A stretch of DNA of 64,000 nucleotides from Ignavibacterium sp. GTDB taxonomy: Bacteria; Bacteroidota; Ignavibacteria; Ignavibacteriales; Ignavibacteriaceae. Below are positions 21,200 through 31,383 of this stretch, one piece after another. Under the pieces are notes generated by a model, which ran no database searches, was not told the DNA's origin, and saw only the letters and a program-made list of their open reading frames with translations. The DNA lies in contig NZ_AP026678.1 of NCBI RefSeq assembly GCF_025998815.1, forward strand, positions 2,480,001 to 2,544,000, written 5' to 3'. Position 1 is the stretch's first letter, and every line of letters starts with the position of its first letter. Position numbers and translations under genes: made by a program.

Positions 21200-24100
21200 A
21201 TGAACGAACTTAGAGATACGATTTCAATCAAGGTATTTGAAAAGATTTTAAATGCTCTGAAATCAGATTTACAGGAAGTGAACATTAGCCCTTTACACGG
21301 CTCGTCCAGGTCGCTTTTAATTTCTGAAATAAAAGATTTCACGCAACAGATTCTTGTTCTTGTTCCGGAAATAAAATTAGTTGATGAAATTTTTGTCGAG
21401 CTTTCTCTTCTAAATCCAAAGCAAAAAATAATTTTAATCAAAGAATTTGATTTAGAATCTGTTCAGGAGAAGCTTACAGATATTCTAAATTCAGATGATT
21501 TAATACTTGTCTCTACATATCAACTACTCAATTTCGGAATTCCAACGAAAGAAAAAATTAATAAGTCTTCAACAAAAATCAGTATCGGGGGTGAAATTAA
21601 TTATGATGAATTGATCGAGTACCTGAAACTAATGAATTACACCCGGGATAAATTTGTTGAAGCACCGGGATATTTTTCTGTTCGCGGTTCAATTATTGAC
21701 TTCTGGTCTTATTCAGAAAAAAATCCGACGAGATTGGAATTTGATGGTGACTTTATAGAGTCAATCAGATATTTCGATCCCGAATCGCAGCGATCAACAG
21801 CCAAAATAGAAGAAACAACCTTATCAGCTTCGATTAATGATATAAAAGATGAAGAGTTTACAAATATTTTTTCTTATTTAAATAATCCTCTTGTTTTTGC
21901 TACCGAGCAGGATTTGTCAAACCTTAATAAAGCAGTTGAAAAATTTTTAACAGTGGAAGACTATTCAGATGATATTGATTTTGATGATGAACTTTCTGAA
22001 ATAAAATCGTCAGAAGAAAAGAATAATCTCAATGTTGATAACACATATCATCAAGTTAACTTTGAATTAAAAAATTCTTCTGCAAAATGGATAATTGAAA
22101 AAAATTTTTCATTACCGGAAAGAATAGAAATTGGAATAATACCCGCACCATCAGTTCATTCTAACTTTGAACTACTCTTTAATACAATTAAGGAATATTC
22201 GAATAAAAAATTTAATGTGATAGTAACCTCCGAAAATGAACTGCAAACTGAAAGATTAAAGGATTTGTTTACTGAATACAATGAGGAATTATCTTTACTA
22301 ATTGAGAAAAAAGAAGTTGAAATCATCACGCTTCCGATAAAAGAGGGATTTGTTTCTGCAGAAGATAAGCTGTTAGTTCTAACAGATTATCAGATTTTTA
22401 ATAAACCATACCGAACAAAAATTCCAACTTCAAAAAGAATAAAGAAATCTAAGGCAGCAACTCTTGGCTCTATAAAGAAAGGTGATTTTGTTGTTCACGA
22501 AGATTATGGAATTGGAAAGTACGCCGGACTTGAAACAATCAAGATAGGTGATGCACAACAGGAATCAATGAAAATTCTTTTTGCTGAGGGGGGAGTTGTT
22601 TATGTTAATCTGAATTATCTCTCGTTAGTTAAAAAATATTCTGCAGGCGATTCAGAAGGGAAGCTTCAACCAACGCTTTCAAAACTTGGTACAGCAGAAT
22701 GGATAAATAAAAAGACTCGAGCCAAGAAAAAAATTAAAGAAGCAGCAAGGGAATTAATTGAACTTTATGCCAGAAGAAAAGCATCAAAAGGTTTTTCTTT
22801 CAGTGATGATACAATATGGCAGAAAGAGCTTGAAGCTTCATTCTTTTATGAAGATACACCCGACCAGGCGAGAGCAACAGAAGAGGTTAAACAGGATATG
22901 CAAAGTGAAAATCCAATGGACAGACTTGTTTGTGGAGATGTTGGTTTTGGAAAAACAGAAGTTGCTGTTCGGGCTGCTTTCAAAGCAGTGCAGGACGGAA
23001 AACAAGTTGCTATATTAGTTCCAACAACAATTTTAGCCGAACAACATTTTAATACTTTTTCTGACCGCTTATCTCAGTTTCCGGTTAGAATTGCAGTGCT
23101 ATCAAGATTTCAATCCAAAGCAAAGCAAAAAGAAATTGTACAACGGCTTGAAGAAGGAAAGATTGATATTATAATTGGAACACATCGCCTTCTTTCAAAA
23201 GATGTGAAGTTCAAAGATCTTGGTTTACTTATAATTGATGAAGAACATCGTTTCGGTGTTACTGCTAAAGAAAAGCTAAGACAAATAAGAGTTAATATTG
23301 ATACTCTTACTTTAACGGCTACCCCTATTCCAAGAACACTTAATCTTTCCTTGCTTGGTGCAAGAGACTTGTCAATTATTGCGACACCACCTCCAAATCG
23401 TCAACCAATTTATACAAGCGTATCTGTATTTAATATTAAAAAAATAAGAGAATGGATTCTAAATGAAGTTAGTCGAAACGGTCAGGTTTATTTTGTACAT
23501 GATAGAGTTCAATCGATAGAAAAGCTTGCTGAGTATCTTCATCGATACATTCCCGAAATTAAAATTGGAATTGCTCACGGTCAGCTTACTCCAACAAAGC
23601 TTGAAGAAGTTATTCATGACTTTCTCAACAGAAAATACGATGTTCTTCTTTCAACAAAAATCATAGAATCAGGAATTGATATTCCGAATGTTAATACAAT
23701 AATTGTAAATCGGGCTGATAGATTTGGTCTTGCAGAACTTCATCAGTTGAGAGGAAGAGTTGGCAGAAGTGACAGACAAGCTTATGCATATTTTATTGTT
23801 CCTTCATTAACGGGAATAACTAAGAAGGCATTACGAAGACTTCAGGCAATAGAAGAATTTACAGAAATAGGTTCGGGATTTAATCTTTCAATGCGGGATC
23901 TTGAAATACGCGGCGCAGGAAACTTGCTTGGCAAAGAACAAACCGGCTTTATTGATGAAATAGGATTTGATTTATATATCAAGCTGATAAATGAAGCAGT
24001 TGAAGAATTGAAATACGAAGAATTCAAAGAAGTGTTCAAATCACTTCCGAAACCAAAGGAAAGAACAGAGCCAACAATTGATACTTACTTTGAGATTGGA

Positions 24101-24586
24101 ATTCCGGAAGAATATATGCCAGATCAAAGCGAAAGACTAAACTTTTATACGGCATTATATTCAGTTCAATCGCAGCAGGAAATAGATGATTTGAAAGAAG
24201 AGCTGACAGATCGTTTTGGTGATTATCCTGAAATTGTAAACCTACTTTTACAGACAGCTACTTTAAGACTTTATGCATCTTATGCTTTGTTCGAGAGAAT
24301 TGTTATACAAAGAAAAAACATTAGTATAATTCTTCCAAAAGGTGATAAGGAAGATTATTATAAAGTTAGATTTATTGAGCTTATGAGATTTATTCTTGAT
24401 GAGTATAAAAATGAATATAAATTCGTGCAGCAAAAGGATGTTATGAAACTTGTGAAAGAGAACAAATCAGTAAAACCAGAAGATGTGTTGAATGAATTGA
24501 TTGATTTTAGTAAAAGAGTGATTAAACTTTTCGGGAATGAGATTGAAGGAGTCTATAAAAGCCTGAAAAATTATGTAATAAATTGA
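21200..24586 (+). CDS. mfd: Transcription-repair coupling factor Mfd
   Basis: Removes RNA polymerase stalled at lesions and recruits UvrA. It has 1128 residues from the ATG at 21200 (an in-frame TTG lies 6 bp upstream). Order of parts: a UvrB-like N-terminal region, an RNA-polymerase-interacting CarD-like domain with GDFVVHEDYGIGKYAGLE (about residue 428), RecG-like translocase motifs CGDVGFGKTEVAVRAAFKA, IIDEEHRFG and TLTATPIPRTL, the helicase C domain with STKIIESGIDIPNVNT, and the C-terminal TRCF domain. All expected motifs are intact. Confidence 0.96.
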   Translation: MNELRDTISIKVFEKILNALKSDLQEVNISPLHGSSRSLLISEIKDFTQQILVLVPEIKLVDEIFVELSLLNPKQKIILIKEFDLESVQEKLTDILNSDDLILVSTYQLLNFGIPTKEKINKSSTKISIGGEINYDELIEYLKLMNYTRDKFVEAPGYFSVRGSIIDFWSYSEKNPTRLEFDGDFIESIRYFDPESQRSTAKIEETTLSASINDIKDEEFTNIFSYLNNPLVFATEQDLSNLNKAVEKFLTVEDYSDDIDFDDELSEIKSSEEKNNLNVDNTYHQVNFELKNSSAKWIIEKNFSLPERIEIGIIPAPSVHSNFELLFNTIKEYSNKKFNVIVTSENELQTERLKDLFTEYNEELSLLIEKKEVEIITLPIKEGFVSAEDKLLVLTDYQIFNKPYRTKIPTSKRIKKSKAATLGSIKKGDFVVHEDYGIGKYAGLETIKIGDAQQESMKILFAEGGVVYVNLNYLSLVKKYSAGDSEGKLQPTLSKLGTAEWINKKTRAKKKIKEAARELIELYARRKASKGFSFSDDTIWQKELEASFFYEDTPDQARATEEVKQDMQSENPMDRLVCGDVGFGKTEVAVRAAFKAVQDGKQVAILVPTTILAEQHFNTFSDRLSQFPVRIAVLSRFQSKAKQKEIVQRLEEGKIDIIIGTHRLLSKDVKFKDLGLLIIDEEHRFGVTAKEKLRQIRVNIDTLTLTATPIPRTLNLSLLGARDLSIIATPPPNRQPIYTSVSVFNIKKIREWILNEVSRNGQVYFVHDRVQSIEKLAEYLHRYIPEIKIGIAHGQLTPTKLEEVIHDFLNRKYDVLLSTKIIESGIDIPNVNTIIVNRADRFGLAELHQLRGRVGRSDRQAYAYFIVPSLTGITKKALRRLQAIEEFTEIGSGFNLSMRDLEIRGAGNLLGKEQTGFIDEIGFDLYIKLINEAVEELKYEEFKEVFKSLPKPKERTEPTIDTYFEIGIPEEYMPDQSERLNFYTALYSVQSQQEIDDLKEELTDRFGDYPEIVNLLLQTATLRLYASYALFERIVIQRKNISIILPKGDKEDYYKVRFIELMRFILDEYKNEYKFVQQKDVMKLVKENKSVKPEDVLNELIDFSKRVIKLFGNEIEGVYKSLKNYVIN

Positions 24587-24638
24587 ATAGAAATGCGAAG
24601 AAAGGGAAAGTATTTATTATACCTTGTATTTTTAATTT

Positions 24639-25979
24639 TTAATTATGCTTTTTCAAGTTTAGTTTTTGTATAATATCTTTAATCGGTATAGCAAATCCTA
24701 GTCCCTCAATACCATAAGATGAAAATTTGAATGATACAACTCCAACAACCTTCCCATTTCTAAGAATTATCGGTCCTCCACTATTCCCTGGATTAATTGG
24801 TGCATCTGTTTGGATAAGATTTACATTATTTATTACTCTAAAACCGCTTATAACTCCATTTGAAACTGATTGAGAGAGATTAATTGCTAGAGGGGTTCCA
24901 ATCGCAAACACATCTTGTCCAATACTTATCATATCTGTATCATTCAGTGGTAAATAAGGGTACTTAGAGCCAGTTAATTTGAGCAAAGCTAAATCCATAT
25001 CTGGATAAATGGATACCACATTAAGTCTTATAGTTTTTCCGTCGGAAAAAATAGCCTCCAGTGAACTTCTATTTTCAACCACATGATGACACGTAATCGA
25101 ATACCCCTCAGAATTAATAATAAACCCAGAACCGTGTCCATCTTCTGTTTTAATTGCAAATACTGCATCCAAATATTTGTCAAAATTGATTTGGGAAGTA
25201 TCGTAATCGGGGTTAAAGGAGTTATAAAATATATCGGAATTATAAATATTTTGATTAGATGAAACTTTTTGTTTTCTTACTAATTCAACGAAAGAAGTTT
25301 CTGCTAATAAATTCCTTATGCAATTTCTAAATGCAATTAGAGTAGCCTCAGACGTCACTCCGCTAAATTTGCCATAGCCGTGTGTTTTAAATAAGAATGC
25401 AGATTTGTTTAGATCACGGTCAAATAACTCCCACTCAACCTCTAAAAATACTTCAGTAAAATTACCAGCGTTTGGGCCAAAGCTTTGCATGATAATGTTT
25501 GTAATATTAGCACCCAATAAAAATCTGATATTATACTTTTGTGTTTCTCCGAATAAATTAGAATAATCTGGTACACTATAACCAGCTTTTTGAAGTTCAG
25601 AATATATTATTTCTTTATATTTTGCCTCCTGCCAAGAATCAATCATACCTTGGGCATAATAATCTCGTATCCTCATTTTCGCAAATCCATCAAAGTGGCC
25701 ACCTATTACTTGTCCAGGTAGAAGTTGGCTATTAATTTTTGCAACTAATATCTTAGGCAAGTTCTCTTCATCAATTTGAATTGGAATTCTTTGTGGCGGC
25801 GGAACTAGTGTTTTTAACCCAACGCCACAACTTGCGCTAAGTATAATAATTAGAATATAGTAAATACTAATATGCTTTTTGACTAGTTTAACCGAGCGAG
25901 CCAGTAGGTTAAATCCCCAAGAAATAAATAATTTATATCTATAGTTAGTTGGAGTAATTTGTATTAGATGTCCTTCCAC
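24639..25979 (-). CDS. Membrane-anchored trypsin-like (S1C/HtrA-type) serine protease without PDZ
   Basis: 446 residues. After a short basic N-terminus there is one hydrophobic segment (about 37-50) ending in SASCG, which may be a weak lipoprotein signal. The next 220 residues are of unknown function. The C-terminal protease domain has a full catalytic triad, H299 (CHHVVE), D329 (DMDLALLK) and S400 (GNSGGP), so activity is expected. No PDZ domain follows, unlike DegP or DegS. The only start I find is a GTG at 25977-25979 with no convincing ribosome site, so the N-terminus is uncertain. It is convergent with mfd. Confidence 0.8.
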   Translation of the reverse strand: MEGHLIQITPTNYRYKLFISWGFNLLARSVKLVKKHISIYYILIIILSASCGVGLKTLVPPPQRIPIQIDEENLPKILVAKINSQLLPGQVIGGHFDGFAKMRIRDYYAQGMIDSWQEAKYKEIIYSELQKAGYSVPDYSNLFGETQKYNIRFLLGANITNIIMQSFGPNAGNFTEVFLEVEWELFDRDLNKSAFLFKTHGYGKFSGVTSEATLIAFRNCIRNLLAETSFVELVRKQKVSSNQNIYNSDIFYNSFNPDYDTSQINFDKYLDAVFAIKTEDGHGSGFIINSEGYSITCHHVVENRSSLEAIFSDGKTIRLNVVSIYPDMDLALLKLTGSKYPYLPLNDTDMISIGQDVFAIGTPLAINLSQSVSNGVISGFRVINNVNLIQTDAPINPGNSGGPIILRNGKVVGVVSFKFSSYGIEGLGFAIPIKDIIQKLNLKKHN

Positions 25980-26088
25980 AGCCTTGAATCCAAAAAATCT
26001 TTAAAATGCTTTCCATCTTTAATTATAACCTAAAAAAAATCATTTAAATATTCAATGAACCAATCTCCTGTTTTATTCTATCTTTCGA

Positions 26089-27030
26089 TTACAAAATCCC
26101 GATTGTAAAAACGATCGCTTTATCGTTGTAGTCGTTAAATGTAATTATGTATTCAAAATTCAGAACAACCTGAAAGTCATAAGTGTGAAATAATCTTAAT
26201 CCCGTTGCAAAGCCCAGTTCAAAGCCGTCAGAGCTTTTCTTTTCATTGCTGAAAAAAATCTCAGCCTTATGCGTAACCCAATGAAAACCGAATGAACCGC
26301 CGATATATGGACAAAAATCTGTTTTAGAAAACAAATAATTTCCATAAATGTTTGCAGCAAAACCTCTTCTTAATCCGAACATTAAACCAATCGCATAATC
26401 CTGTAATTCATAATCAAAGTGAGTGTTGAAGACAAAAGTCTTCTTGAAATCACTATCGTATCCCGTTTGCGGAAACAGATAACCAAAAGTAATTCCGAAG
26501 TTATACTTTGATGAACGACGAAGCGATTCAAGCGTTTCTGTTTCGGTAATTCTTCCAACCTCAGCACTTTCTGAAAAAGATTTCGCCGAAGAAATACTTT
26601 TTGCTATTCTTTTCATAACATTTTCAAGATCTTCAATGCTTGTTGCAGTTGTTTGTTCAATGAGCAGGTTGTTTCTTAACTTAACATCGATCAGATAATA
26701 TTGAACGATTATTTTTTCTCCGAGTGGATTTAGTTTGATGAATATTACTCTGTCAGCATTAAGTTTTTCTGCAATTGAAACAGAGCATTCGGTGTTGTTG
26801 CAAGGTTCACTTCCGATTACAGCCTGGGTCTTTTGCTCAGATATTAAATTCTTAAATCCAAGTTTTTCCAATTCCATTCTTAGAATTGATTCGGAAGTTT
26901 TAACTGAGATTTCATCCAGGCCAGTGGAATAAAATGGAATTAAAACATAAGAAAGGGAATCAATTCTTACCTGAGATAAAATGTTTGTTGATGAAATAAG
27001 CAAACAAACGACGAATATTATTTTTTTCAT
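26089..27030 (-). CDS. Secreted two-part protein with putative outer-membrane barrel
   Basis: I do not recognise a named family. It is 313 residues with a signal peptide (MKKIIFVVCLLISSTNILSQ). Residues 25-150 look like an alpha/beta domain that detects or binds something (VLIPFYSTGLDEI..., CNNTECSVSIAEKLNADRVIF), similar in outline to FlgO/TolB-N-like domains. From about residue 170 there is a run of amphipathic strands with aromatic residues, ending in FTIGIL, as in small outer-membrane barrels. The role is unknown. Confidence 0.65.
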   Translation of the reverse strand: MKKIIFVVCLLISSTNILSQVRIDSLSYVLIPFYSTGLDEISVKTSESILRMELEKLGFKNLISEQKTQAVIGSEPCNNTECSVSIAEKLNADRVIFIKLNPLGEKIIVQYYLIDVKLRNNLLIEQTTATSIEDLENVMKRIAKSISSAKSFSESAEVGRITETETLESLRRSSKYNFGITFGYLFPQTGYDSDFKKTFVFNTHFDYELQDYAIGLMFGLRRGFAANIYGNYLFSKTDFCPYIGGSFGFHWVTHKAEIFFSNEKKSSDGFELGFATGLRLFHTYDFQVVLNFEYIITFNDYNDKAIVFTIGIL

Positions 27031-27066
27031 AAATGTCCCCTTAAAAATCTTTAAAATACAAAATGA

Positions 27067-27369
27067 CTATATCTCATAATCAACAACTCTTCTTTCATAT
27101 CTTACTTCAGAAAGCCACCTTTTTATTTCTTCATGATCCGGATGTTTTTGATATTCGTTCAATGATTGTTTGCTCTCAAACTCAGAGTAAAGCACAACAT
27201 CACACGAATCTTTTTCATTACTAAAATCAAAACCAACTTCAATATTAATCAAACCACTAACTTTTCCTTTCATTGCAAGAAGTTTATTTTTCAATTCAAG
27301 AGCATTCTCTGATTTTGATTTTCCGTATGCCGAATCATTCAATCGCCACATTACAATATGTTTAATCAT
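27067..27369 (-). CDS. Dabb (stress-responsive A/B barrel) domain protein
   Basis: Protein of 100 residues made of one dimeric alpha/beta-barrel Dabb domain. It starts with MIKHIVMWRL (His3/4 typical of the family), contains GLINIEVGFDFS, then DVVLYSEFESKQSLNEYQKHPDHEEI, a typical family ending pattern. Family members are small stress proteins, and some act on polyketide-like substrates. The function here is unknown. The 5' ends of this gene and crcB are divergent, with about 63 bp between starts. Confidence 0.85.
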   Translation of the reverse strand: MIKHIVMWRLNDSAYGKSKSENALELKNKLLAMKGKVSGLINIEVGFDFSNEKDSCDVVLYSEFESKQSLNEYQKHPDHEEIKRWLSEVRYERRVVDYEI

Positions 27370-27432
27370 TTTAATTCCAGAAAGTTTTACAATATTTTTA
27401 TTTTAGCTTTTAGAAAACTAAAGATTAAACTA

Positions 27433-27810
27433 ATGATACTCAATTATTTTTATGTTATGGCCGGAGCTGCGATTGGCGGATTGCTTCGTTATGTTGTTGC
27501 AGATGTTGTTCAAAGAAATTCGAAAATAATTTTTCCGTTTGGAACTTTAACGGTAAACATACTCGGAAGTTTTCTGCTTGGATTTATTATCTTCTTTCTT
27601 GGTGAAAGGGAAATCATCTCTCCGGAAATAAGATTGTTTTTAACGGTTGGAGTTTGTGGTGGGTTTACAACCTTCTCGACTTTCTCATACGAAACATTAG
27701 CACTACTCCAAGCGGCAGAATTTCTTCAGGCAACTTATAACATTCTGCTGAATGTTATTCTTTCTATTGCAGCAATTTATCTGGCTTACCTTTTATCTAA
27801 AATTTTATAG
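27433..27810 (+). CDS. crcB: Fluoride channel CrcB/Fluc
   Basis: Small membrane protein of 125 residues with four hydrophobic helices that forms a dual-topology fluoride exporter. The family motifs GGLLRY, GTLTVNILGSFLLG and GVCGGFTTFSTFS are intact, including the Asn and Phe residues that line the pores. The ATG at 27433 gives the usual length, while the longer open frame to 27358 overlaps the divergent gene. A DUF190 gene follows 7 bp later. I saw no fluoride riboswitch fold upstream. Confidence 0.93.
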   Translation: MILNYFYVMAGAAIGGLLRYVVADVVQRNSKIIFPFGTLTVNILGSFLLGFIIFFLGEREIISPEIRLFLTVGVCGGFTTFSTFSYETLALLQAAEFLQATYNILLNVILSIAAIYLAYLLSKIL

Positions 27811-27817
27811 GTGAATT

Positions 27818-28159
27818 ATGTTTCAGACAGGCGAAGCAAAACTTTTAAGAATATTTATCGGGGAAAGCGATAAGATCAAAGGAATGCCCGCATATGAAAA
27901 GATTGTAATGCTCGCAAGAGAAAAAGGTCTCGCCGGTGCAACAGTTACAAAGGGCGTAATGGGGTTTGGGAAAAAAAGCATCATTCACACTGCAAAGATT
28001 TTAAGATTATCAGAAGACCTTCCTATGATTATTGAAATTGTTGATAAACTTGATAAGGTTGAAGATTTTATCGCTGACTTACATAAAATCCTTGACGAAT
28101 CAAATTGCAGTGCAATGCTTACAATGGAAAAAGTTGAAGTAAGAAAATACGGGCAGTAA
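27818..28159 (+). CDS. DUF190 family protein
   Basis: Protein of 113 residues matching DUF190: KLLRIFIGESDKIKGMPAYEKIV, then LAREKGLAGATVTKGVMGFG and the strand PMIIEIVDKLDKVEDFI. The fold is ferredoxin-like, related to PII-like proteins. The gene lies 7 bp behind crcB, a pairing seen in many bacteria, which suggests an accessory or regulatory role in fluoride resistance. That role is inference. Confidence 0.88.
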   Translation: MFQTGEAKLLRIFIGESDKIKGMPAYEKIVMLAREKGLAGATVTKGVMGFGKKSIIHTAKILRLSEDLPMIIEIVDKLDKVEDFIADLHKILDESNCSAMLTMEKVEVRKYGQ

Positions 28160-28233
28160 AATTTTTAATCGAAAAAGAATTTCGTCCGTAATAACGAAAG
28201 ATTATTTTGTTAAATTAAATCTACTACAATAAA

Positions 28234-28647
28234 TCACAGATTCAACGCTTTAATCGCAGCATCAAACTGCTCTGGTCTTATATAAAGTAAATAACCGAAA
28301 GTTCCTTTTCCGTCAGTAACTCCTGTGCAGGCGTAAACATTTACATCTGCTTCGTAAAGTTTTTGATGAACCTCGGCAAAAGCACCAAGCTGATCATCCC
28401 CCTGAACAAGTATCGCTGAATAAGGACCATCTATCTGAATGCCCGCATCCTTTGCCTGCACAACAAACTTAGATGGGTCTTCGGGAAAAATTGAAAGCTG
28501 TGTTCGCATTGGTCCAACAGGCACAGCTGTAAATGCTAAAAGATTAATCCCTGCTTTTGCAAGAGTTGAGAGAAACTTATAAGCTTCACCGGGTTGATCA
28601 ACTACAGATGTATAGAAATATTCAACCTTCTGAATTCTGAATGACAT
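28234..28647 (-). CDS. ACT-domain protein
   Basis: 137 residues with an ACT-like small-molecule-binding fold: VEYFYTSVVDQPGEAYKFLSTLAKAGINLLAFTAVPVG is a classic ACT start, and a second half (GDDQLGAFAEVHQKLYEADVNVYACTGV) looks like a second ACT unit. There is no catalytic domain, so it may be a stand-alone sensor or regulator. The ATG at 28647 is chosen because AGGAGGATTT lies just upstream on the minus strand. An ATG 24 bp further upstream would place that site inside the gene. Confidence 0.82.
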   Translation of the reverse strand: MSFRIQKVEYFYTSVVDQPGEAYKFLSTLAKAGINLLAFTAVPVGPMRTQLSIFPEDPSKFVVQAKDAGIQIDGPYSAILVQGDDQLGAFAEVHQKLYEADVNVYACTGVTDGKGTFGYLLYIRPEQFDAAIKALNL

Positions 28648-28952
28648 AACAAATCCTCCTCTGATTTTCACTCAAAACTAAGGATTAAAATGTTTTGTGT
28701 AAATACGGAAATTTTAATTGCCATTTATCAAGTTTGAACAATTGTTATCTCTAAACAATACTTAACTTATCTCAACAATGAAAAGAGAATATATATCTCT
28801 TTGTCATAACTAAGAATTTCACGAGCTAACTTACTTTAAAAACTGAAAAATTTTATTAAAAAAAAGGTTTTTTAAACATAGGAATTTAAAATTCGTTGGA
28901 ATTCAATTTGAGTAAGAGTTGAGTAATTCAACACATATTATAGGGGTATCCT
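28648..28952. other. Intergenic control region upstream of the multiheme cytochrome
   Basis: About 300 bp of AT-rich divergent spacer. It should hold promoters for both the ACT gene and the cytochrome gene, and TCAACACATATTATAG at 28929-28944 resembles ACAACACATATTATGA ahead of the RRM gene at 46400-46415. No gene is seen. Confidence 0.35.
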
Positions 28953-31358
28953 ATGAAAAAAGTACTACTAGCTCTTATTTGTTTACTCTTTTTAAGCGGA
29001 ACAATACTTCCTCAACCAAGAGGAAAGATAACCGTTGAACCAGTCACTCCTCATCGACTTGAAACACTCGGATTAGCCGGTGTTACCGATGCAGTTTCAA
29101 ATGGACTGAATGTTATCGCCAAAGAAACCTATGTATATTTATCAGCAAAGAATGTAGGTAATACTGAACCGATAACATCAGCAACATTTACTCTTCCCAC
29201 AAAACCTTCAGGTTCAAATGCGGCTTTAGAAGCGGTTCCCGGTCAGCCTTTATGGACAATGCTCAAACCGGATGTAAACGGTCAGTATGTAGTATCGGTA
29301 AACATAGTTACTGCCAGTGGAACTCATGATACAACAATCAATATTTACGCTTCAAACTACAGAGGGGTGGGAGATTTTGATGGTGTTTCCGGTTCCGGTG
29401 GTTGTACTCAATGCCACAGCGGATCTTCCTGGTTTACTGCAATTTATGATAACTGGAAAGATTCTCCGCATGCCCAAATGTTCAAAACTATGATTACAAC
29501 AGGTCCCGTATATTACTCAACTTCATGTATGAAATGTCATACAATGGGTTATGACCATAACAACGCTGCGAGCAACAATGGCTTTGATGATGTTGCTCTG
29601 TCACTTGGTTGGGTGTGGTACGGACCTCCCGAAGCAACAAAGTGGGATTCAATAAAAACACATTTTCCCGGATTGGTTAAGGTTGCAACAATTGGTTGCG
29701 AGAATTGTCACGGTGCTGCCGGTTCTCACCCGGGTACTTTAACCGGAAATAATATCACAGGAGATATTTCCCAAAGTGATATGCTTCTGGCAAATTCTGG
29801 TAATTGCGGCCAATGCCACGATGAACCATGGAGACATAACAGATACGCTCAGTGGGAGAATTCGGTTCATAGTGAAGCTCTTTGGTCTAATTCATTTGCT
29901 CAGGGTTCCTCTTCACAAAACAATAGTTTAAATAACTGTATTCGTTGTCATGATGGAAGAGGGTTTGTTAACTTCACGAAAGGACAAACAACCAATACAA
30001 CAGGTTGGACATCAGCAAGACATACAATGATTGGTTGCGCAACCTGTCACGATCCTCACGGAAACGGCAATGAATATGCATTAAGACCTACACCTGTTGG
30101 CTCGGATACATTAGGAAATGGTTATAGCTATACCGGAATGGGTGGTAAAGGTAATATTTGTATGAATTGTCACAAAGCAAGAAGAGACAATGTTACATAT
30201 ACACAGACTAATGTTACATCTTCACACTGGGGACCTCATCATTCAGTTCAAACAGATGTATTCCTTGGACAGAATGCCGCTGAATTTACTTCTTCGTATC
30301 TGAGTGGTTCACACAAGTTTGCAGTTGGAGATGCTTGCGTTACATGTCATATGGTTGCTACGGTTGATACAGGTAATGTAAACAGAGATAAAGTTGGTCA
30401 ACATTCATTCAAGCTTTATAATCCTGATACTGGCTATGAACATACCGCAGCTTGCACACCTTGCCATGGTACAATTAGTGGCTGGAATGATTTTATGGCA
30501 TTAACAGATTATGATGGCGATGGTACTGTTGAAAGCATTCCAAACGAATTAGAAGGTTTGTTACAAGTAATAAGAATCTTATTACCACCAACAGGAATAG
30601 ACTCAATTTCCTGGCAGATGATTCGAGATATGAATGATCTTACAGTTAGAAAAGCTTACTGGAACTACCAGCTCGTTAATAATGATGGTAGTAAAGGAAT
30701 GCATAACTCCAAGTTTGCATTTGATGTTCTCTTAAAGACCAAAGTTGCATTAGGTCAGGTAATTCCTGTTGAACTGACTTCATTTACTTCAGAAGTTAGA
30801 GATGGAAAAGTTGTTCTGTTGTGGGAGACTGCATCTGAAACAAACAACCACGGATTTGAAGTTGAAAGAAAGGCAGGTAACGACTGGGTAAGAATCGGAT
30901 TTGTTAAAGGAAATGGAACAACAACAGAAATCTCAAGATATTCATTCACAGATAATCCAAAACAAAACGGATTAAGTGGAAGTGTAGCATACAGACTTCG
31001 TCAGGTTGATTTTAATGGTAATGCAACATACACAAGAGAACTAAAAGTTAATCTTGGTGATGTTGTTGATAAATATACTCTTGCTCAGAACTATCCTAAT
31101 CCGTTCAACCCATCAACAACAATTAAGTTTGCATTGCCTTATGACAGTAATGTTAAACTAACTGTTTACAACATCAATGGTGAAGTTGTTAAGGAATTAG
31201 CTAATGGATTATATACAATGGGTGAACATGAAGTTCAATTCAATATGAGCGATGTTAGAGGAAGTGCTTCGGGTATTTATCTCTATAATATCAAAGCAAC
31301 TTCAGTTGATGGAAGCAAGACTTTCACACAAACAAAGAAGATGGTATTGATTAAGTAA
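28953..31358 (+). CDS. Nine-heme c-type cytochrome with T9SS sorting domain
   Basis: Secreted protein of 801 residues. A signal peptide (about 1-20) leads to a beta-rich segment and then a multiheme region (151-505) with nine CxxCH motifs: CTQCH, CMKCH, CENCH, CGQCH, CIRCH, CATCH, CMNCH, CVTCH and CTPCH. After about residue 605 comes a fibronectin-like module (VELTSFTSEV...), then the type A T9SS sorting domain with NYPNPFNPS near residue 713 and a KKMVLIK end. It should be exported through T9SS and held at or released from the surface. A role in extracellular or periplasmic electron transfer is inferred. A ribosome site precedes the ATG weakly. Confidence 0.92.
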   Translation: MKKVLLALICLLFLSGTILPQPRGKITVEPVTPHRLETLGLAGVTDAVSNGLNVIAKETYVYLSAKNVGNTEPITSATFTLPTKPSGSNAALEAVPGQPLWTMLKPDVNGQYVVSVNIVTASGTHDTTINIYASNYRGVGDFDGVSGSGGCTQCHSGSSWFTAIYDNWKDSPHAQMFKTMITTGPVYYSTSCMKCHTMGYDHNNAASNNGFDDVALSLGWVWYGPPEATKWDSIKTHFPGLVKVATIGCENCHGAAGSHPGTLTGNNITGDISQSDMLLANSGNCGQCHDEPWRHNRYAQWENSVHSEALWSNSFAQGSSSQNNSLNNCIRCHDGRGFVNFTKGQTTNTTGWTSARHTMIGCATCHDPHGNGNEYALRPTPVGSDTLGNGYSYTGMGGKGNICMNCHKARRDNVTYTQTNVTSSHWGPHHSVQTDVFLGQNAAEFTSSYLSGSHKFAVGDACVTCHMVATVDTGNVNRDKVGQHSFKLYNPDTGYEHTAACTPCHGTISGWNDFMALTDYDGDGTVESIPNELEGLLQVIRILLPPTGIDSISWQMIRDMNDLTVRKAYWNYQLVNNDGSKGMHNSKFAFDVLLKTKVALGQVIPVELTSFTSEVRDGKVVLLWETASETNNHGFEVERKAGNDWVRIGFVKGNGTTTEISRYSFTDNPKQNGLSGSVAYRLRQVDFNGNATYTRELKVNLGDVVDKYTLAQNYPNPFNPSTTIKFALPYDSNVKLTVYNINGEVVKELANGLYTMGEHEVQFNMSDVRGSASGIYLYNIKATSVDGSKTFTQTKKMVLIK

Positions 31359-31383
31359 TCAAAACTATCTCTTATAAAAATTA

